Shown here in pieces: positions 44,506 through 53,419 of a stretch of 64,000 nucleotides of DNA; position 1 is the stretch's first letter; every line of letters starts with the position of its first letter. The stretch is from an uncultured Clostridia bacterium (GTDB lineage: Bacteria > Bacillota > Clostridia > Christensenellales > Borkfalkiaceae): assembly GCA_944336975.1 (NCBI GenBank), contig CALVLH010000007.1, forward strand, positions 1 to 64,000. Reading direction: 5' to 3'. A program made the translations under genes and the position numbers. Below the pieces are notes generated by a model. That model searched no databases. It worked only from the letters and a program-made list of their open reading frames with translations, and had not been told where the DNA came from.

Positions 44506-46578
44506 TCACTCCTCTTTCGCCAGCAAAAACGCACCCGCGCGGTATTCCCCGCCGTCGCGGACGACCAGTTCGCCCCGTTCGAGCGAATAGGAAAGGTCGG
44601 TGAAGGCGCGGAGCACGCGATACCCCGCCGCGGGAACGCAAATATCCCCCTTCCCTTCCAGGCGATGCACGATGACCAGTCTTCGGTCTTTTAAGTCTTT
44701 GACATAGATCTGCCTGCCCTTCGGCTTGCGGTAGTATTCCACGTCGCAGTCGATGAGCGAGATGTCGCCGTAACGCACCACGTCTCTGACCTCGCGGTAA
44801 AAATCGAGTCCTTCCGAAATGCACTTCACCTTTTCGGGCGGGAGCGCGAGGACATCGCCCGAGAGACACACGCGCCCGAGAAACGCCGCGCAAAGCGAAT
44901 AAATGACGCGCGAAAGGCTGTCTTTCTCGCGCAGGACCGCCCAGATCTGCGATTGTCGCGCGGGCACCACGCGAGAGACGTTCGCCGCGACGAGCGGGAT
45001 CTCCGCGCATTCGTGCGCGTCCGAGAAGGAACACATGGAAACTTTGCTCATGCGGTAAGGCTCGATGCGGCTTCCGCCCGAAGAGCAGTTCTCCACCACC
45101 ATCCCGGGGACGGCTTCGCGGATGCGCGCGATATAGTCCACGCTCTCCTCCGCGATCTGACGACCGCCTTCCCCGAGCGCGGCGCCGTCGTCGCTGTCGC
45201 AGCCGATGCCGATATTATCGTTATAATCGATCTTGATGTATTCGAACCCGTTGTCTTTGAGGAAGCCGAGCATCCGTTCGGAAAGATAGGAACGCACCTC
45301 TTCCTTTCTCAAATCGAGGAAGCGGCGGTTTTTGGAAGTGAGCGGGAAGCCGTCGCGCATTAAAAGCAGATCGCGCCGTTCAAAGCACGCGCTGTCCCGC
45401 CCCGCGACTTCGAATTCGAACCAGATCCCCGCCTTCATGCCCGCCGCGCGGATCTTTTCTGACACGCGGGAAATGCCCGCGGGAAAGAGCAGTCGGCTCT
45501 GCTCCCAATCTCCGATCGCGTTGCACCAGCCCTTGTCGTCGGGTTTGTACCAGCCGCAGTCGATCATGAAATAGCCGATCGGGAAGGGTTTCAGGGCGGC
45601 GAGGATGGCTTCGATGTTTTCCTCGGAAGGACATCCCCACGTCGTACAGTATTCGTTGAACAGGACGGGCATCTCCTCTTCGCTTTCGGGCACGTCCAGG
45701 CGGGAATCCGCCTCGTGCAGGAGCGCGTTGCAGACGGCGTTCACGCCGCCCGAGCGCCTGACGGTAAAGAACGCCTCGTGCGTTTCAAAACTCTCCCCGG
45801 GCAGGATCTCCTTGCGCCAATGCGCAAACTCGTAATCGCCAAGCCCGCCCGAAAGCGCGCACGTCTCCTTCTCCTGATATACTTCCATCTGCCAGGAATA
45901 AGGCGCCTCCGCCGTCGCGCCCCAGATGACGCCCTTCTCGTCTTCGATCGCCGCGAACGGATAATAATCGCGCACGGGCATTGTGCCGCGCTGACCGAAC
46001 TTTTCGACCTTGACGCCGTAACGAGCCCAGCTCATATCCAGCCCGAGATGGGAAAACGAGTCGCTTTTCAGTCTGCATTCCCGCGACCAGGCGCTCGTCA
46101 TGCGGTGCAGGGTAAGACCGCGCGTGGAAAGATCTCTCCGCCCCGTCGCCGCGATCCCGCTCAGCGAAAAACTTTCCAGCATTTCGAGAAGGCGGCTCTC
46201 CCCGCTATGATTTTCATAGCGGACGCGAACGGAAAACACCCCCGTCGCGGGCGAATAGGAAAGATAATGCACATAGTCGTTGCCCGCGCCGTCCGAAAGG
46301 CACGTCGTGACGGAAGTCCCGTCCGACGTCTGTTCGGTGACATGAAGGAGCGTGGACGAGCGGTTGCGCATGGTCAGTCCCTGCGTATAATCGATGAGGT
46401 TCTCGTCGCCCGCAAACGCGACCTGCACCAAAGAATCGCAATGCAGTTTTTGCGCGTTCACGGAAAGAGCGGCGGGATATGCCGCAAGACCGATCACCGT
46501 TTTCCCTTCATGCCCCTCGACGGGCGTCTCTACATAGTATACGGCAGTATCGCCGAAAATAAATTTACGATAAAACAT
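44506..46578 (-). CDS. GH36-type alpha-galactosidase family enzyme
   Basis: 690 residues. N-terminal beta-sandwich domain (residues 1 to about 320), then a TIM barrel with the nucleophile Asp in IKIDYN (about 448), ENCSSGGSRIE, and the acid/base Asp in SFSDAHE (about 518), the clan D arrangement. Released sugar is probably alpha-galactose; beta-L-arabinopyranose is a related alternative fitting the neighbourhood (inference). No signal peptide. The start at 46578 has AAGGAG before it; the longer frame runs through a low-value repeat region and is rejected. No promoter was recognised. Confidence 0.87.
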   Translation of the reverse strand: MFYRKFIFGDTAVYYVETPVEGHEGKTVIGLAAYPAALSVNAQKLHCDSLVQVAFAGDENLIDYTQGLTMRNRSSTLLHVTEQTSDGTSVTTCLSDGAGNDYVHYLSYSPATGVFSVRVRYENHSGESRLLEMLESFSLSGIAATGRRDLSTRGLTLHRMTSAWSRECRLKSDSFSHLGLDMSWARYGVKVEKFGQRGTMPVRDYYPFAAIEDEKGVIWGATAEAPYSWQMEVYQEKETCALSGGLGDYEFAHWRKEILPGESFETHEAFFTVRRSGGVNAVCNALLHEADSRLDVPESEEEMPVLFNEYCTTWGCPSEENIEAILAALKPFPIGYFMIDCGWYKPDDKGWCNAIGDWEQSRLLFPAGISRVSEKIRAAGMKAGIWFEFEVAGRDSACFERRDLLLMRDGFPLTSKNRRFLDLRKEEVRSYLSERMLGFLKDNGFEYIKIDYNDNIGIGCDSDDGAALGEGGRQIAEESVDYIARIREAVPGMVVENCSSGGSRIEPYRMSKVSMCSFSDAHECAEIPLVAANVSRVVPARQSQIWAVLREKDSLSRVIYSLCAAFLGRVCLSGDVLALPPEKVKCISEGLDFYREVRDVVRYGDISLIDCDVEYYRKPKGRQIYVKDLKDRRLVIVHRLEGKGDICVPAAGYRVLRAFTDLSYSLERGELVVRDGGEYRAGAFLLAKEE

Positions 46579-46850
46579 AGTTCTCCTTGACCAAAGGCTC
46601 CGTCCGCGCCTTTCCGCGCGAAAATGGTTCCCGCGCCGAAAAAACGCACCCGAACAGCGTTTTGCAACAGAGCCGCGCCCTTCAAGCGCAACGCCCGTGC
46701 TCGTGCCGAAAAACGCACCCGCGGGCGTTTTTGCGACGAAACCGCGCCTTTTTCGTATCTTTTTGGAAGAGTTTCCCCCGAACGGAGCCGTTCTTGTCAT
46801 ACCGCGAAGGCGATCGCGCAACGGCTTCGGAAACAGGCGCGCTTTTTGAA
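46579..46850. repeat. Intergenic region with two 50-bp imperfect direct repeats
   Basis: About 270 bases with no gene I can support. Two imperfect copies of about 50 bases start near 46633 and 46703 (70 bases apart). Both begin G-GCCGAAAAA-CGCACCCG, contain a hairpin AAAACGC/GCGTTTT and end in CCGCGCC. The hairpins have T runs on both strands, so they may act as terminators. Confidence 0.6.
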
Positions 46851-46878
46851 AAGAGCGGCATTATACAATGCCGCTCTT
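46851..46878 (-). terminator. Terminator after araA
   Basis: AAGAGCGGCATT pairs perfectly with AATGCCGCTCTT around a four-base loop; TTC then AAAAAGC follow on the minus strand. Confidence 0.75.
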
Positions 46879-46925
46879 ACCGTTTTCAACGGGTCTCCGC
46901 CGCGCGGTTTACTCCGCAAAGCGGA

Positions 46926-48383
46926 TTATTTGTTTTTCCAGATGACGTCGGAGTACATGAGATCTTTCTTGAACTGATTGATCTCCGTGTGTTCGTCGAT
47001 GACGACGACTTCGATGCCCCACATATTGCCGAGGTCGACCATATCCTGCACGGAAAGCTGCGAGGAAACGACGGTGTGAGGTGCGCCGCCCGCATAGCGC
47101 CATGCGGCCACTAGTTCCGCGGAGCTGGCCGTATACTTCCACATCAGACCGCCGACGGGAAGGTTGGGCATCTTCTTGGGATATTTGATAAGCTCGATCT
47201 TCTGCACGATGAGGCGCATGCGATCGCCCATATCGATCATGGACACCGCGACCGCTTCGGGAGCGGAAATGCCCTCAAACACGAGACGCGCGGGATCGCT
47301 CTTGCCGCCGATGCCGAGCGGGTGCACCTGAATTTCGGGTTTGGTCGCCGCGAACTGAGGAGAAACTTCGAGCATGTGCGCGCCGAGGCAAAGCCCGTCT
47401 TTGAGATCGTAGGTGTAGTCCTCCATCAGACCGGTGCCCTTCTGTCCTGCCATATACTGCATGACCGCGCCGAGCGCCGCGATCTTCCAGTCGCCTTCCG
47501 CGCCGAAGCCGTAGCCCTTGCTCTGCAAGTCCTGAATGGCAAGTCCGGGAAGCTGATTGAGCCCCTTCAATGCGCCGAAGTGATCGACGATACCGATATA
47601 GCCGCCCTTATCCTTGCAGAACTTGTCGATCGCGATCTCATACTTCGCCTGCTCGCGGACGACGTCCACGCGGTCGGTGCCCATGGTATATTTCTTGGCA
47701 TATTCCGCCATGAGCGCGTCCACTTCCTTTTCGGTGACCTTCTCGACGTACTCGACGAGATCGCCCACGGGATAGTAGTCTACTTCCCAGCCGAAGCCGA
47801 TGTGCGCTTCTACCTTGTCGCCTTCGGTGACTGCGACGTTGCGCATGTTGTCCGAGAAACGGCAGACTTTGACCGTCTTGGAGAACGCGTAGCCCGCCGC
47901 GACTTTACACCAAGCCGCGAGCTCTTTGAGCGCCGCTTCATCCTTATAGTATCCGACGATGACCTTGTTGTCCATTCTCAGACGGGAAACGATATAGCCG
48001 AATTCTCTGTCGCCGTGCGCCGCCTGATTTTCGTTCATGAAATCCATGTCGATGGTATCGTAAGGCAGCTTTTCGTTGTACTGCGTCGCGAAATGGCACA
48101 TGGGTTTCTGCAACATGTGCAGTCCCTTGATCCACATCTTCGCGGGCGAGAAGGTATGGCACCAGGTGATGATACCGACGCAGTTCTCATCCGCATTGAC
48201 CTGCTTCACCGCCGCAATGATCTCTTCCGAGCTCTTGCAGGTGGTGAGATATTTGACGGTGACGGGCATCTTCTCGTTGACGTAATCCGCCATTTCCTTG
48301 GAGTGTTGCGCGACGTGCGCGAGGACGTCGTCTCCGTAAAGCGTCTGGGAACCGGTCAGCCAGTAAACTACTTTTTCTTTCAT
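46926..48383 (-). CDS. araA: L-arabinose isomerase
   Basis: 485 residues. Converts L-arabinose to L-ribulose. The N-terminus is WLTGSQTLYGDDVLAHV, followed by TWCHTFSPAKMWIKGL (substrate region) and the metal-binding Glu/His positions in EGDWK and the late HPLGIGG. Last of araB-araD-araA. The 90-base gap to araD holds a hairpin, and AAAGAGG precedes the ATG. Confidence 0.96.
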   Translation of the reverse strand: MKEKVVYWLTGSQTLYGDDVLAHVAQHSKEMADYVNEKMPVTVKYLTTCKSSEEIIAAVKQVNADENCVGIITWCHTFSPAKMWIKGLHMLQKPMCHFATQYNEKLPYDTIDMDFMNENQAAHGDREFGYIVSRLRMDNKVIVGYYKDEAALKELAAWCKVAAGYAFSKTVKVCRFSDNMRNVAVTEGDKVEAHIGFGWEVDYYPVGDLVEYVEKVTEKEVDALMAEYAKKYTMGTDRVDVVREQAKYEIAIDKFCKDKGGYIGIVDHFGALKGLNQLPGLAIQDLQSKGYGFGAEGDWKIAALGAVMQYMAGQKGTGLMEDYTYDLKDGLCLGAHMLEVSPQFAATKPEIQVHPLGIGGKSDPARLVFEGISAPEAVAVSMIDMGDRMRLIVQKIELIKYPKKMPNLPVGGLMWKYTASSAELVAAWRYAGGAPHTVVSSQLSVQDMVDLGNMWGIEVVVIDEHTEINQFKKDLMYSDVIWKNK

Positions 48384-48449
48384 GATATTACCTCTTTCCT
48401 TAATTATAATATGGTTTTTATGTTTGAAATCGGGCGGGCGCCCGTCCTT

Positions 48450-48466
48450 CCCCGCCGTCGGCGGGG
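48450..48466 (-). other. Hairpin between araD and araA
   Basis: CCCCGCC pairs with GGCGGGG around a three-base loop, no T run. It may stabilise or process the araBDA mRNA. A TATAAT further on (about 48403-48408) has no good -35 box. Confidence 0.5.
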
Positions 48467-48473
48467 AGATCGC

Positions 48474-49178
48474 TTATTTCTTTTTTGTCTGTCCGTAATA
48501 AGCGTTCTTGCCGTGTTTGCGCATATAGTGCTTGTCCATCATGAACTGATCGGCGCGGGTGACCTGCGGATTTACCGCTTCGGTGATCGTCGCCATCTTC
48601 GCGACCTCTTCAATGACCGTCGCGTTATAGACCGCGTTGTCGCCGTCCTTGCCGAACGAGAACACGCCGTGGCTCTTGATGAGCACGCCGGGAACTTCGA
48701 GCGGCTTCAAGCCGTCCTGACGGAACTTTTCGATGATCGCAAGCCCGGTGTTCTTTTCGTATTCCCCTTCGATCTCCTCTTTGGTAAGGGAACGCGCGCA
48801 GGGAATGTCGCCGTAGAAATAGTCGGCGTGCGTGGTGCCGTAGAAGGGAATGCTCCGTCCCGCCTGCGCCCATGCGGTCGCAAAGGTGGAATGGGTGTGC
48901 GTGACGCCGCCCACGTCGGGGAACGCCTTGTAGAACTCGATGTGCGTCGGCGTATCGGATGAGGGGCGAAGATCGCCTTCCACCACTTTGCCGTTGAGGT
49001 CGACGACGACCATGTCTTCGGGTTTCATGTCGTCATATTCCACGCCCGACGGCTTGATGACGATGAGCCCGCTCTCGCGGTCGATCTCCGACACGTTGCC
49101 CCAGGTGAAGAGCACGAGCTTGTTCTTCACGAGATCGAGGTTGGCTTTGAGTACCTTTTCCTTTAATTTTTCCAGCAT
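48474..49178 (-). CDS. araD: L-ribulose-5-phosphate 4-epimerase
   Basis: 234 residues, class II aldolase family. Gives D-xylulose-5-phosphate. Zinc-binding His are in the THTHSTFAT segment and a further His in [11 protein letters not shown]; the N-terminus [20 protein letters not shown] is typical. AAGGAGTGG precedes the ATG. Middle gene of araB-araD-araA, 31 bases after araB. Confidence 0.96.
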   Translation of the reverse strand: MLEKLKEKVLKANLDLVKNKLVLFTWGNVSEIDRESGLIVIKPSGVEYDDMKPEDMVVVDLNGKVVEGDLRPSSDTPTHIEFYKAFPDVGGVTHTHSTFATAWAQAGRSIPFYGTTHADYFYGDIPCARSLTKEEIEGEYEKNTGLAIIEKFRQDGLKPLEVPGVLIKSHGVFSFGKDGDNAVYNATVIEEVAKMATITEAVNPQVTRADQFMMDKHYMRKHGKNAYYGQTKKK

Positions 49179-49209
49179 AATTTATTTCTCCACTCCTTAT
49201 GGTTTTCCC

Positions 49210-50808
49210 TTATTTCATGGAAACGACCGCCTGACGGACGATGGGAAGTCCTTCGACATAGCGCTTTGCAAATTCGTCGAAGCCCTTGACGTCTTCGGGA
49301 TCGGGCGCCAGCGTGACGCCTTCCTGTCCCGCAAACACCTTGTTCGCGAGGTAGTCTTCGAGGCTCTCGTCCTTGTCCTTGGTGATGACGTAATTCGCGA
49401 GGATCGCGATGCCCCATGCGCCGCCCTCGCCCGCCGTCTTCATGACGGTGACGGGCGCGTTGATCGCCGCCGCGAGATAGCTCTGCCCCACGCGTTCCGT
49501 CTTGAACAGTCCGCCGTGTCCCGTGATCGCGTCCAGCTTGACGCCTTCCTCTTTGAGCATGATGTCGCATCCGACTTTGAGCGCGCCGAGCGACGCGAAC
49601 AGATGCGCGCGCATGACGTTCGCGAGCGTAAATTTGCTCTCGGACGTACGCACGAAGAGCGGTCTGCCCTTGTCCACCTGCGTGATGTGTTCGTTGGAGA
49701 CGTAGTTATACGCCAGAAGTCCGCCGCAATCTTTGTCGCCCTTTTCCGATTCGAAATAGAGCATATCGTAGAGCGCGGGCTTGGAGATCTCCACGCCTGC
49801 GAGTTTGGCGAATTCGCCGAACAGCCCCACCCAGCCGTTGATGTCGGAGGTGCAGTTGTTGCAGTGGACCATGCCGACGAGATCGCCCACGGGCGTCGTC
49901 ACGAGGTCGATCTCGGGATACGCCTTGGACAGTTCCTTTTCCAGCACGATCATCGCGAACACTGACGTTCCCGCGGAAACGTTGCCCGTGCGCTGCTTGA
50001 CGCTGTTGGTCGCGACCATACCCGTGCCCGCGTCCCCTTCGGGAGGACAGAGCGGGATGCCCGCTTTGAGGTTTCCCGACGGATCGAGCAGCTTCGCGCC
50101 CTCTTCCGTCAGTCTGCCCGCCTCTTCGCCCGCGACGAGGATCTCGGGAAGAATGTCCTCGATCTTGAAGGGAAGATGCTTGTCCGCGACCAGGTCGTTG
50201 AACTGTTTGAGCATGGTCGCGTTGTATTTTTTGGTCTTGATGTCGATCGGGAACATCCCCGACGCCTCGCCGATGCCGATGACCTTTTTTCCCGTCAGCA
50301 TCCAGTGGACATAGCCTTCGAGCGTGGTCTGGAACGCGATCTTATCGACGTGCTCCTCTCCGTTGAGGATCGCCTGATACAGGTGCGCGACCGACCAACG
50401 CGCGGGAATATGATAGTTGAGCAGCTCGGTGAGTTTTTCCGCCGCGGGCGCCGCGTTGTTGTTGCGCCAGGTGCGGAAGGGAACGAGCAGCTTTCCGTCG
50501 CGGTCGAATACCATGTATCCGTGCATCATCGCGGAGAAGCCGATCGCGCCGATCGTGGTGAGCGTCACGCCGTATTTCGCCTTGACGTCCGCCGCCATCT
50601 TGCGATAGCAATCCTGCAACCCCGTGTGAATGTCATCGAGCGTATACGTCCAGATCCCGTTGTCGTGACGGTTCTCCCAGTCGTGGCTGCCCGAAGCGAT
50701 GGGAAGGTTGTTCTCGTCCACGAGGATCGCCTTGATCCGCGTAGAGCCGAACTCGATGCCGAGCGCGGTCTTACCGCTCTCGATCATTTTCTTCACTTTT
50801 GAATCCAT
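49210..50808 (-). CDS. araB: L-ribulokinase (FGGY carbohydrate kinase)
   Basis: 532 residues. Phosphorylates L-ribulose. FGGY family features: [12 protein letters not shown] phosphate loop at the start, [31 protein letters not shown] and the late [13 protein letters not shown]. The start at 50808 (MDSKVKKM) has AAGGGGTGG ahead; the further 23 codons lie upstream of the transcription start. It leads the araBDA unit. The xylulokinase alternative is unlikely given araA and araD beside it. No transporter or AraR lies in the window. Confidence 0.9.
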   Translation of the reverse strand: MDSKVKKMIESGKTALGIEFGSTRIKAILVDENNLPIASGSHDWENRHDNGIWTYTLDDIHTGLQDCYRKMAADVKAKYGVTLTTIGAIGFSAMMHGYMVFDRDGKLLVPFRTWRNNNAAPAAEKLTELLNYHIPARWSVAHLYQAILNGEEHVDKIAFQTTLEGYVHWMLTGKKVIGIGEASGMFPIDIKTKKYNATMLKQFNDLVADKHLPFKIEDILPEILVAGEEAGRLTEEGAKLLDPSGNLKAGIPLCPPEGDAGTGMVATNSVKQRTGNVSAGTSVFAMIVLEKELSKAYPEIDLVTTPVGDLVGMVHCNNCTSDINGWVGLFGEFAKLAGVEISKPALYDMLYFESEKGDKDCGGLLAYNYVSNEHITQVDKGRPLFVRTSESKFTLANVMRAHLFASLGALKVGCDIMLKEEGVKLDAITGHGGLFKTERVGQSYLAAAINAPVTVMKTAGEGGAWGIAILANYVITKDKDESLEDYLANKVFAGQEGVTLAPDPEDVKGFDEFAKRYVEGLPIVRQAVVSMK

Positions 50809-50830
50809 AAATCCACCCCTTGTTTGTTTT

Positions 50831-50844
50831 ATACACAAGTACAT
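50831..50844. promoter_or_regulatory. Possible operator in the araB leader
   Basis: On the minus strand TGTAC-TTGT-GTATA is an inverted repeat with one mismatch, between the -10 box and araB. It recalls half of the AraR box (TTGTAC-GTACAA). Low confidence; no AraR gene is in the window. Confidence 0.3.
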
Positions 50845-50848
50845 CAAT

Positions 50849-50877
50849 ATTATAAAGAAAAACAGAGGAAATTGCAA
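50849..50877 (-). promoter_or_regulatory. Promoter of araBDA
   Basis: Minus-strand TTGCAA and TATAAT, 17-base spacer. Confidence 0.75.
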
Positions 50878-50980
50878 TACCTACGGTGAAAATATTTATA
50901 AATTTTTTTTCTTTTTCGCCATTCCCGCCGACGGCCGCGCCGCCGCCGTACAGCTGCCGCCGTCTTTCCCGCGGAGCACG

Positions 50981-51010
50981 AAAAAAGAGGCGCCTGCGCG
51001 CCTCTTTTTT
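50981..51010 (-). terminator. Terminator after spoIVA
   Basis: AAAAAAGAGGCG pairs with CGCCTCTTTTTT around a six-base loop, directly after the spoIVA stop. Confidence 0.88.
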
Positions 51011-51011
51011 C

Positions 51012-52478
51012 TTAAAGCAAGATACAGATCACGCCGCCCTTGCCCTCGTTGACGATGCGCGTGAGCGTCCTGCGCATCTTTTTCTGCACCGTTTCCGCCA
51101 TGGAGCGGTTCTTGACGTACAATTCCTCGCCCAGCATCTCCCTGAGCGTCCTTCCGAACATATTCGTATTCCAGGCGCGTTCGGGCTGCGTCTGCAACTG
51201 CTGCGAAAGCTCCCTGACGAACGCCTCGCTCTGTTCCTCGTTGCCCAGCGTGGGGCGCACCTGCCCGTTGACGTCCACGCGGATGATATGATAGCTCGGT
51301 GCGTCCGCTTTGAGATCCACGCCGAACTGTCCGCCCATCTTCACCACGCGCGGATCGGCGAGATTCATCTCCCCGCCGTCGGGCGAGACGATGCCGTATC
51401 CGTACGCCTGCGCGTCGGCAAACGCCTGACGCACCCTCTCGTACAGTTTTTTTGCCTCCGAAAGGGACGAGACGTAGCTCATGAGCGCAAAATCGTCTGC
51501 GATCTCCTCGCCGCACTGCTCGGAGAGCACCTCGTAGAACACCCCCTCCCGCGCTTCCACGCGGCAGGACACCTTCCCCGTGGCGAGGTCGGGCGTCACG
51601 CTCACGGGCGGAAGCAGTTTCCCGCTGTCCGCGAACAGCGCGTCCAGAAGCGCGCAATCGCTCATTTTGGAGATCTTCGGCGCGACCGAACGCACTCCCG
51701 CGAGCAATTCGGCGACGAGCGGCGTATCCGCGTCCAACGCGCGCATCCAATCGGGAATGTCAATGTCGACGGAAACGACGGGGAACTCGAAGAGCACCCT
51801 GCCGAGCACCTCGGCAAGTTCTTCCGCCGTCGCCTCTTCCGCGTTGAGCGCGACGACGGGCGCACCGTATTTTTCTTCCAACGCCGCGCAGAGTCCTTCC
51901 GCCTCCGACGGGCGGCGGCAGTTCATCAGGATGAGATAGGGCTTGCCGATCTCGGAAAGCTCCTGCGCCGCCTTTTTCTCCCCTTCTTCATAAGCGGAAC
52001 GGGGAAGATCGGTGACGGAGCCGTCCGTCGTCACCAGGATGCCGATGGTCGAATGCTCGCGGATGACGCGGCGCGTCCCCTCTTCCGCGGCGCGGTCAAA
52101 GGGCATGGGAGATTCCGACCACGGCGTTTTGACCAGGCGGGGTTTTCCGTCCTCTTCGAACCCGTTCGCGCCTTCCGCGGGAAAGCCCACGCAGTCGATA
52201 AGTCTCACGCGCGCCTCCGCGCCGCGCACTTCGATCTTCGCCGCCTCGTCGGGCACGAATTTGGGTTCGGTCGTCATTACCGTCTTTCCCGCCGCGGACT
52301 GCGGAAGCTCGTCGACCATCCTCGTCTTGCCCGCGCCCGAAACATAGGGAATGACCACCTGTTCCATAAAGCGCTTGATGAACGTGGATTTTCCCGTGCG
52401 GACGGGCCCCACCACGCCGATGTAAATTTCTCCGCCCGTGCGGGCGGCGATGTCCTCGTAGACGTCGTAATTTTCCAT
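51012..52478 (-). CDS. spoIVA: Stage IV sporulation protein A (spore coat basement ATPase)
   Basis: 488 residues. Polymerising ATPase that forms the base of the spore coat around the forespore. It begins MENYDVYEDIAARTGGEIYI and carries the Walker A loop VGPVRTGKSTFIKRF (about 22-36), the SpoIVA middle domain and a C-terminus ending GKGGVICILL. The ATG at 52478 is ten bases after GGAGG; a TTG two codons earlier is less likely. A sigma-E-like promoter lies upstream, as expected for a mother-cell gene. It is strong evidence that the organism is, or recently was, a spore former. Confidence 0.95.
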   Translation of the reverse strand: MENYDVYEDIAARTGGEIYIGVVGPVRTGKSTFIKRFMEQVVIPYVSGAGKTRMVDELPQSAAGKTVMTTEPKFVPDEAAKIEVRGAEARVRLIDCVGFPAEGANGFEEDGKPRLVKTPWSESPMPFDRAAEEGTRRVIREHSTIGILVTTDGSVTDLPRSAYEEGEKKAAQELSEIGKPYLILMNCRRPSEAEGLCAALEEKYGAPVVALNAEEATAEELAEVLGRVLFEFPVVSVDIDIPDWMRALDADTPLVAELLAGVRSVAPKISKMSDCALLDALFADSGKLLPPVSVTPDLATGKVSCRVEAREGVFYEVLSEQCGEEIADDFALMSYVSSLSEAKKLYERVRQAFADAQAYGYGIVSPDGGEMNLADPRVVKMGGQFGVDLKADAPSYHIIRVDVNGQVRPTLGNEEQSEAFVRELSQQLQTQPERAWNTNMFGRTLREMLGEELYVKNRSMAETVQKKMRRTLTRIVNEGKGGVICILL

Positions 52479-52515
52479 AAACAAAAAGCCTCCGCCGCAA
52501 ATACTTTGCTTGAAT

Positions 52516-52542
52516 ACTATATGGCGAAGGCTGTTCGATTAT
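52516..52542 (-). promoter_or_regulatory. Sigma-E-like promoter of spoIVA
   Basis: On the minus strand ATA, then 16 bases, then CATATAGT, matching the sigma-E pattern ATA-N16-CATAYANT. It lies about 40 bases before the start codon. Confidence 0.75.
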
Positions 52543-52563
52543 GCGGTTTTTCTGAAAATAGGC

Positions 52564-53400
52564 TCAGGCGTCCGTCTTAGGCGGCTCGGAAAAATCGGGC
52601 GTCATCTGCGATTGCTCCATCACCTCGCGGTAATAGGGATCGTCCGAAAAGTCGCGCGTTTCGGTATATTCGCCGCCGAGCGCCTCGATGGCGTATTTGA
52701 GCTCCTGAAATTCGACGTAATTGATGTCCTCGCGCGCGATGGTATCCAGCAGGACGGGCAGAGCGCGCGCGTCGCCGTATGCGGCGAGGTAGCTCGCGTG
52801 CATGGGGATTTCATCGGGCGCGGTGCGGAACTCTTTGATCAATACGTCGAACACGCGGTCGTCTTTCTGACTGCAACGGGAAAGGATCTCCAGCATGTAT
52901 TCGGGCGCGATCCCCTTTCCGTACAGTTCGAGCGCCTTTTCCTTTGCGGGATCGGCATTGGATTTGATCTGATCTGCGACCGTGTCTTTGATCTCTTCGT
53001 CGTGATCGCCCGCGATGATGTCGAGATAGGCGCCGAACGCTTTGGGGTTTCCGCCCGCCGTGTTCACGGCAAGTGTGAGGAGCTGTTCGTCGTCGCTCGA
53101 AAGAAGGCGCAGAAGGCTTTCGGGGCAGTCGCGCTTTTCCAACTCGCGGCACAGAAAGTCGGAGACGGGCACCGCCTCCTTTACGTGACGGACGAGCGTT
53201 TCGGTCAGTTCCTCGTCCGACATCGCGGCATAATACCCCTTGGGCGTGTTCCCCGCGCTCTTGATGAAGGTGTCCCCGAATTTCGCATACAATTTGGGGA
53301 TGACCGATTCCCACTGCTTTTCGCTGTATTTCCCCTCGTTCGCCTCGATATACTCGGCGAGCTTTTCGTCAAACATTCCGTCAAAGTCGATGAGTTTCAT
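52564..53400 (-). CDS. Unknown HEAT-like helical repeat protein
   Basis: 278 residues, not recognised. Acidic and helical, with repeated ~30-residue helix pairs (ESLLRLLSSDDEQLLTLAVN, DEEIKDTVADQI, LPVLLDTIAREDINYV), suggesting a HEAT-type scaffold. No membrane segment or catalytic motif. The start at 53400 is preferred (AGGAG eight bases ahead); another ATG two codons earlier is possible. It follows the TPR protein gene by 19 bases, so both are likely co-transcribed and may work together. Confidence 0.75.
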   Translation of the reverse strand: MKLIDFDGMFDEKLAEYIEANEGKYSEKQWESVIPKLYAKFGDTFIKSAGNTPKGYYAAMSDEELTETLVRHVKEAVPVSDFLCRELEKRDCPESLLRLLSSDDEQLLTLAVNTAGGNPKAFGAYLDIIAGDHDEEIKDTVADQIKSNADPAKEKALELYGKGIAPEYMLEILSRCSQKDDRVFDVLIKEFRTAPDEIPMHASYLAAYGDARALPVLLDTIAREDINYVEFQELKYAIEALGGEYTETRDFSDDPYYREVMEQSQMTPDFSEPPKTDA

Positions 53401-53419
53401 TCGCATTTCTCCTTTTCCC

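Noticed and set aside
46579..46821. 81-residue N-terminal extension of the GH36 protein
   Set aside because: The extension crosses intergenic direct repeats, lacks GH36 resemblance, and AAGGAG precedes the ATG at 46578.
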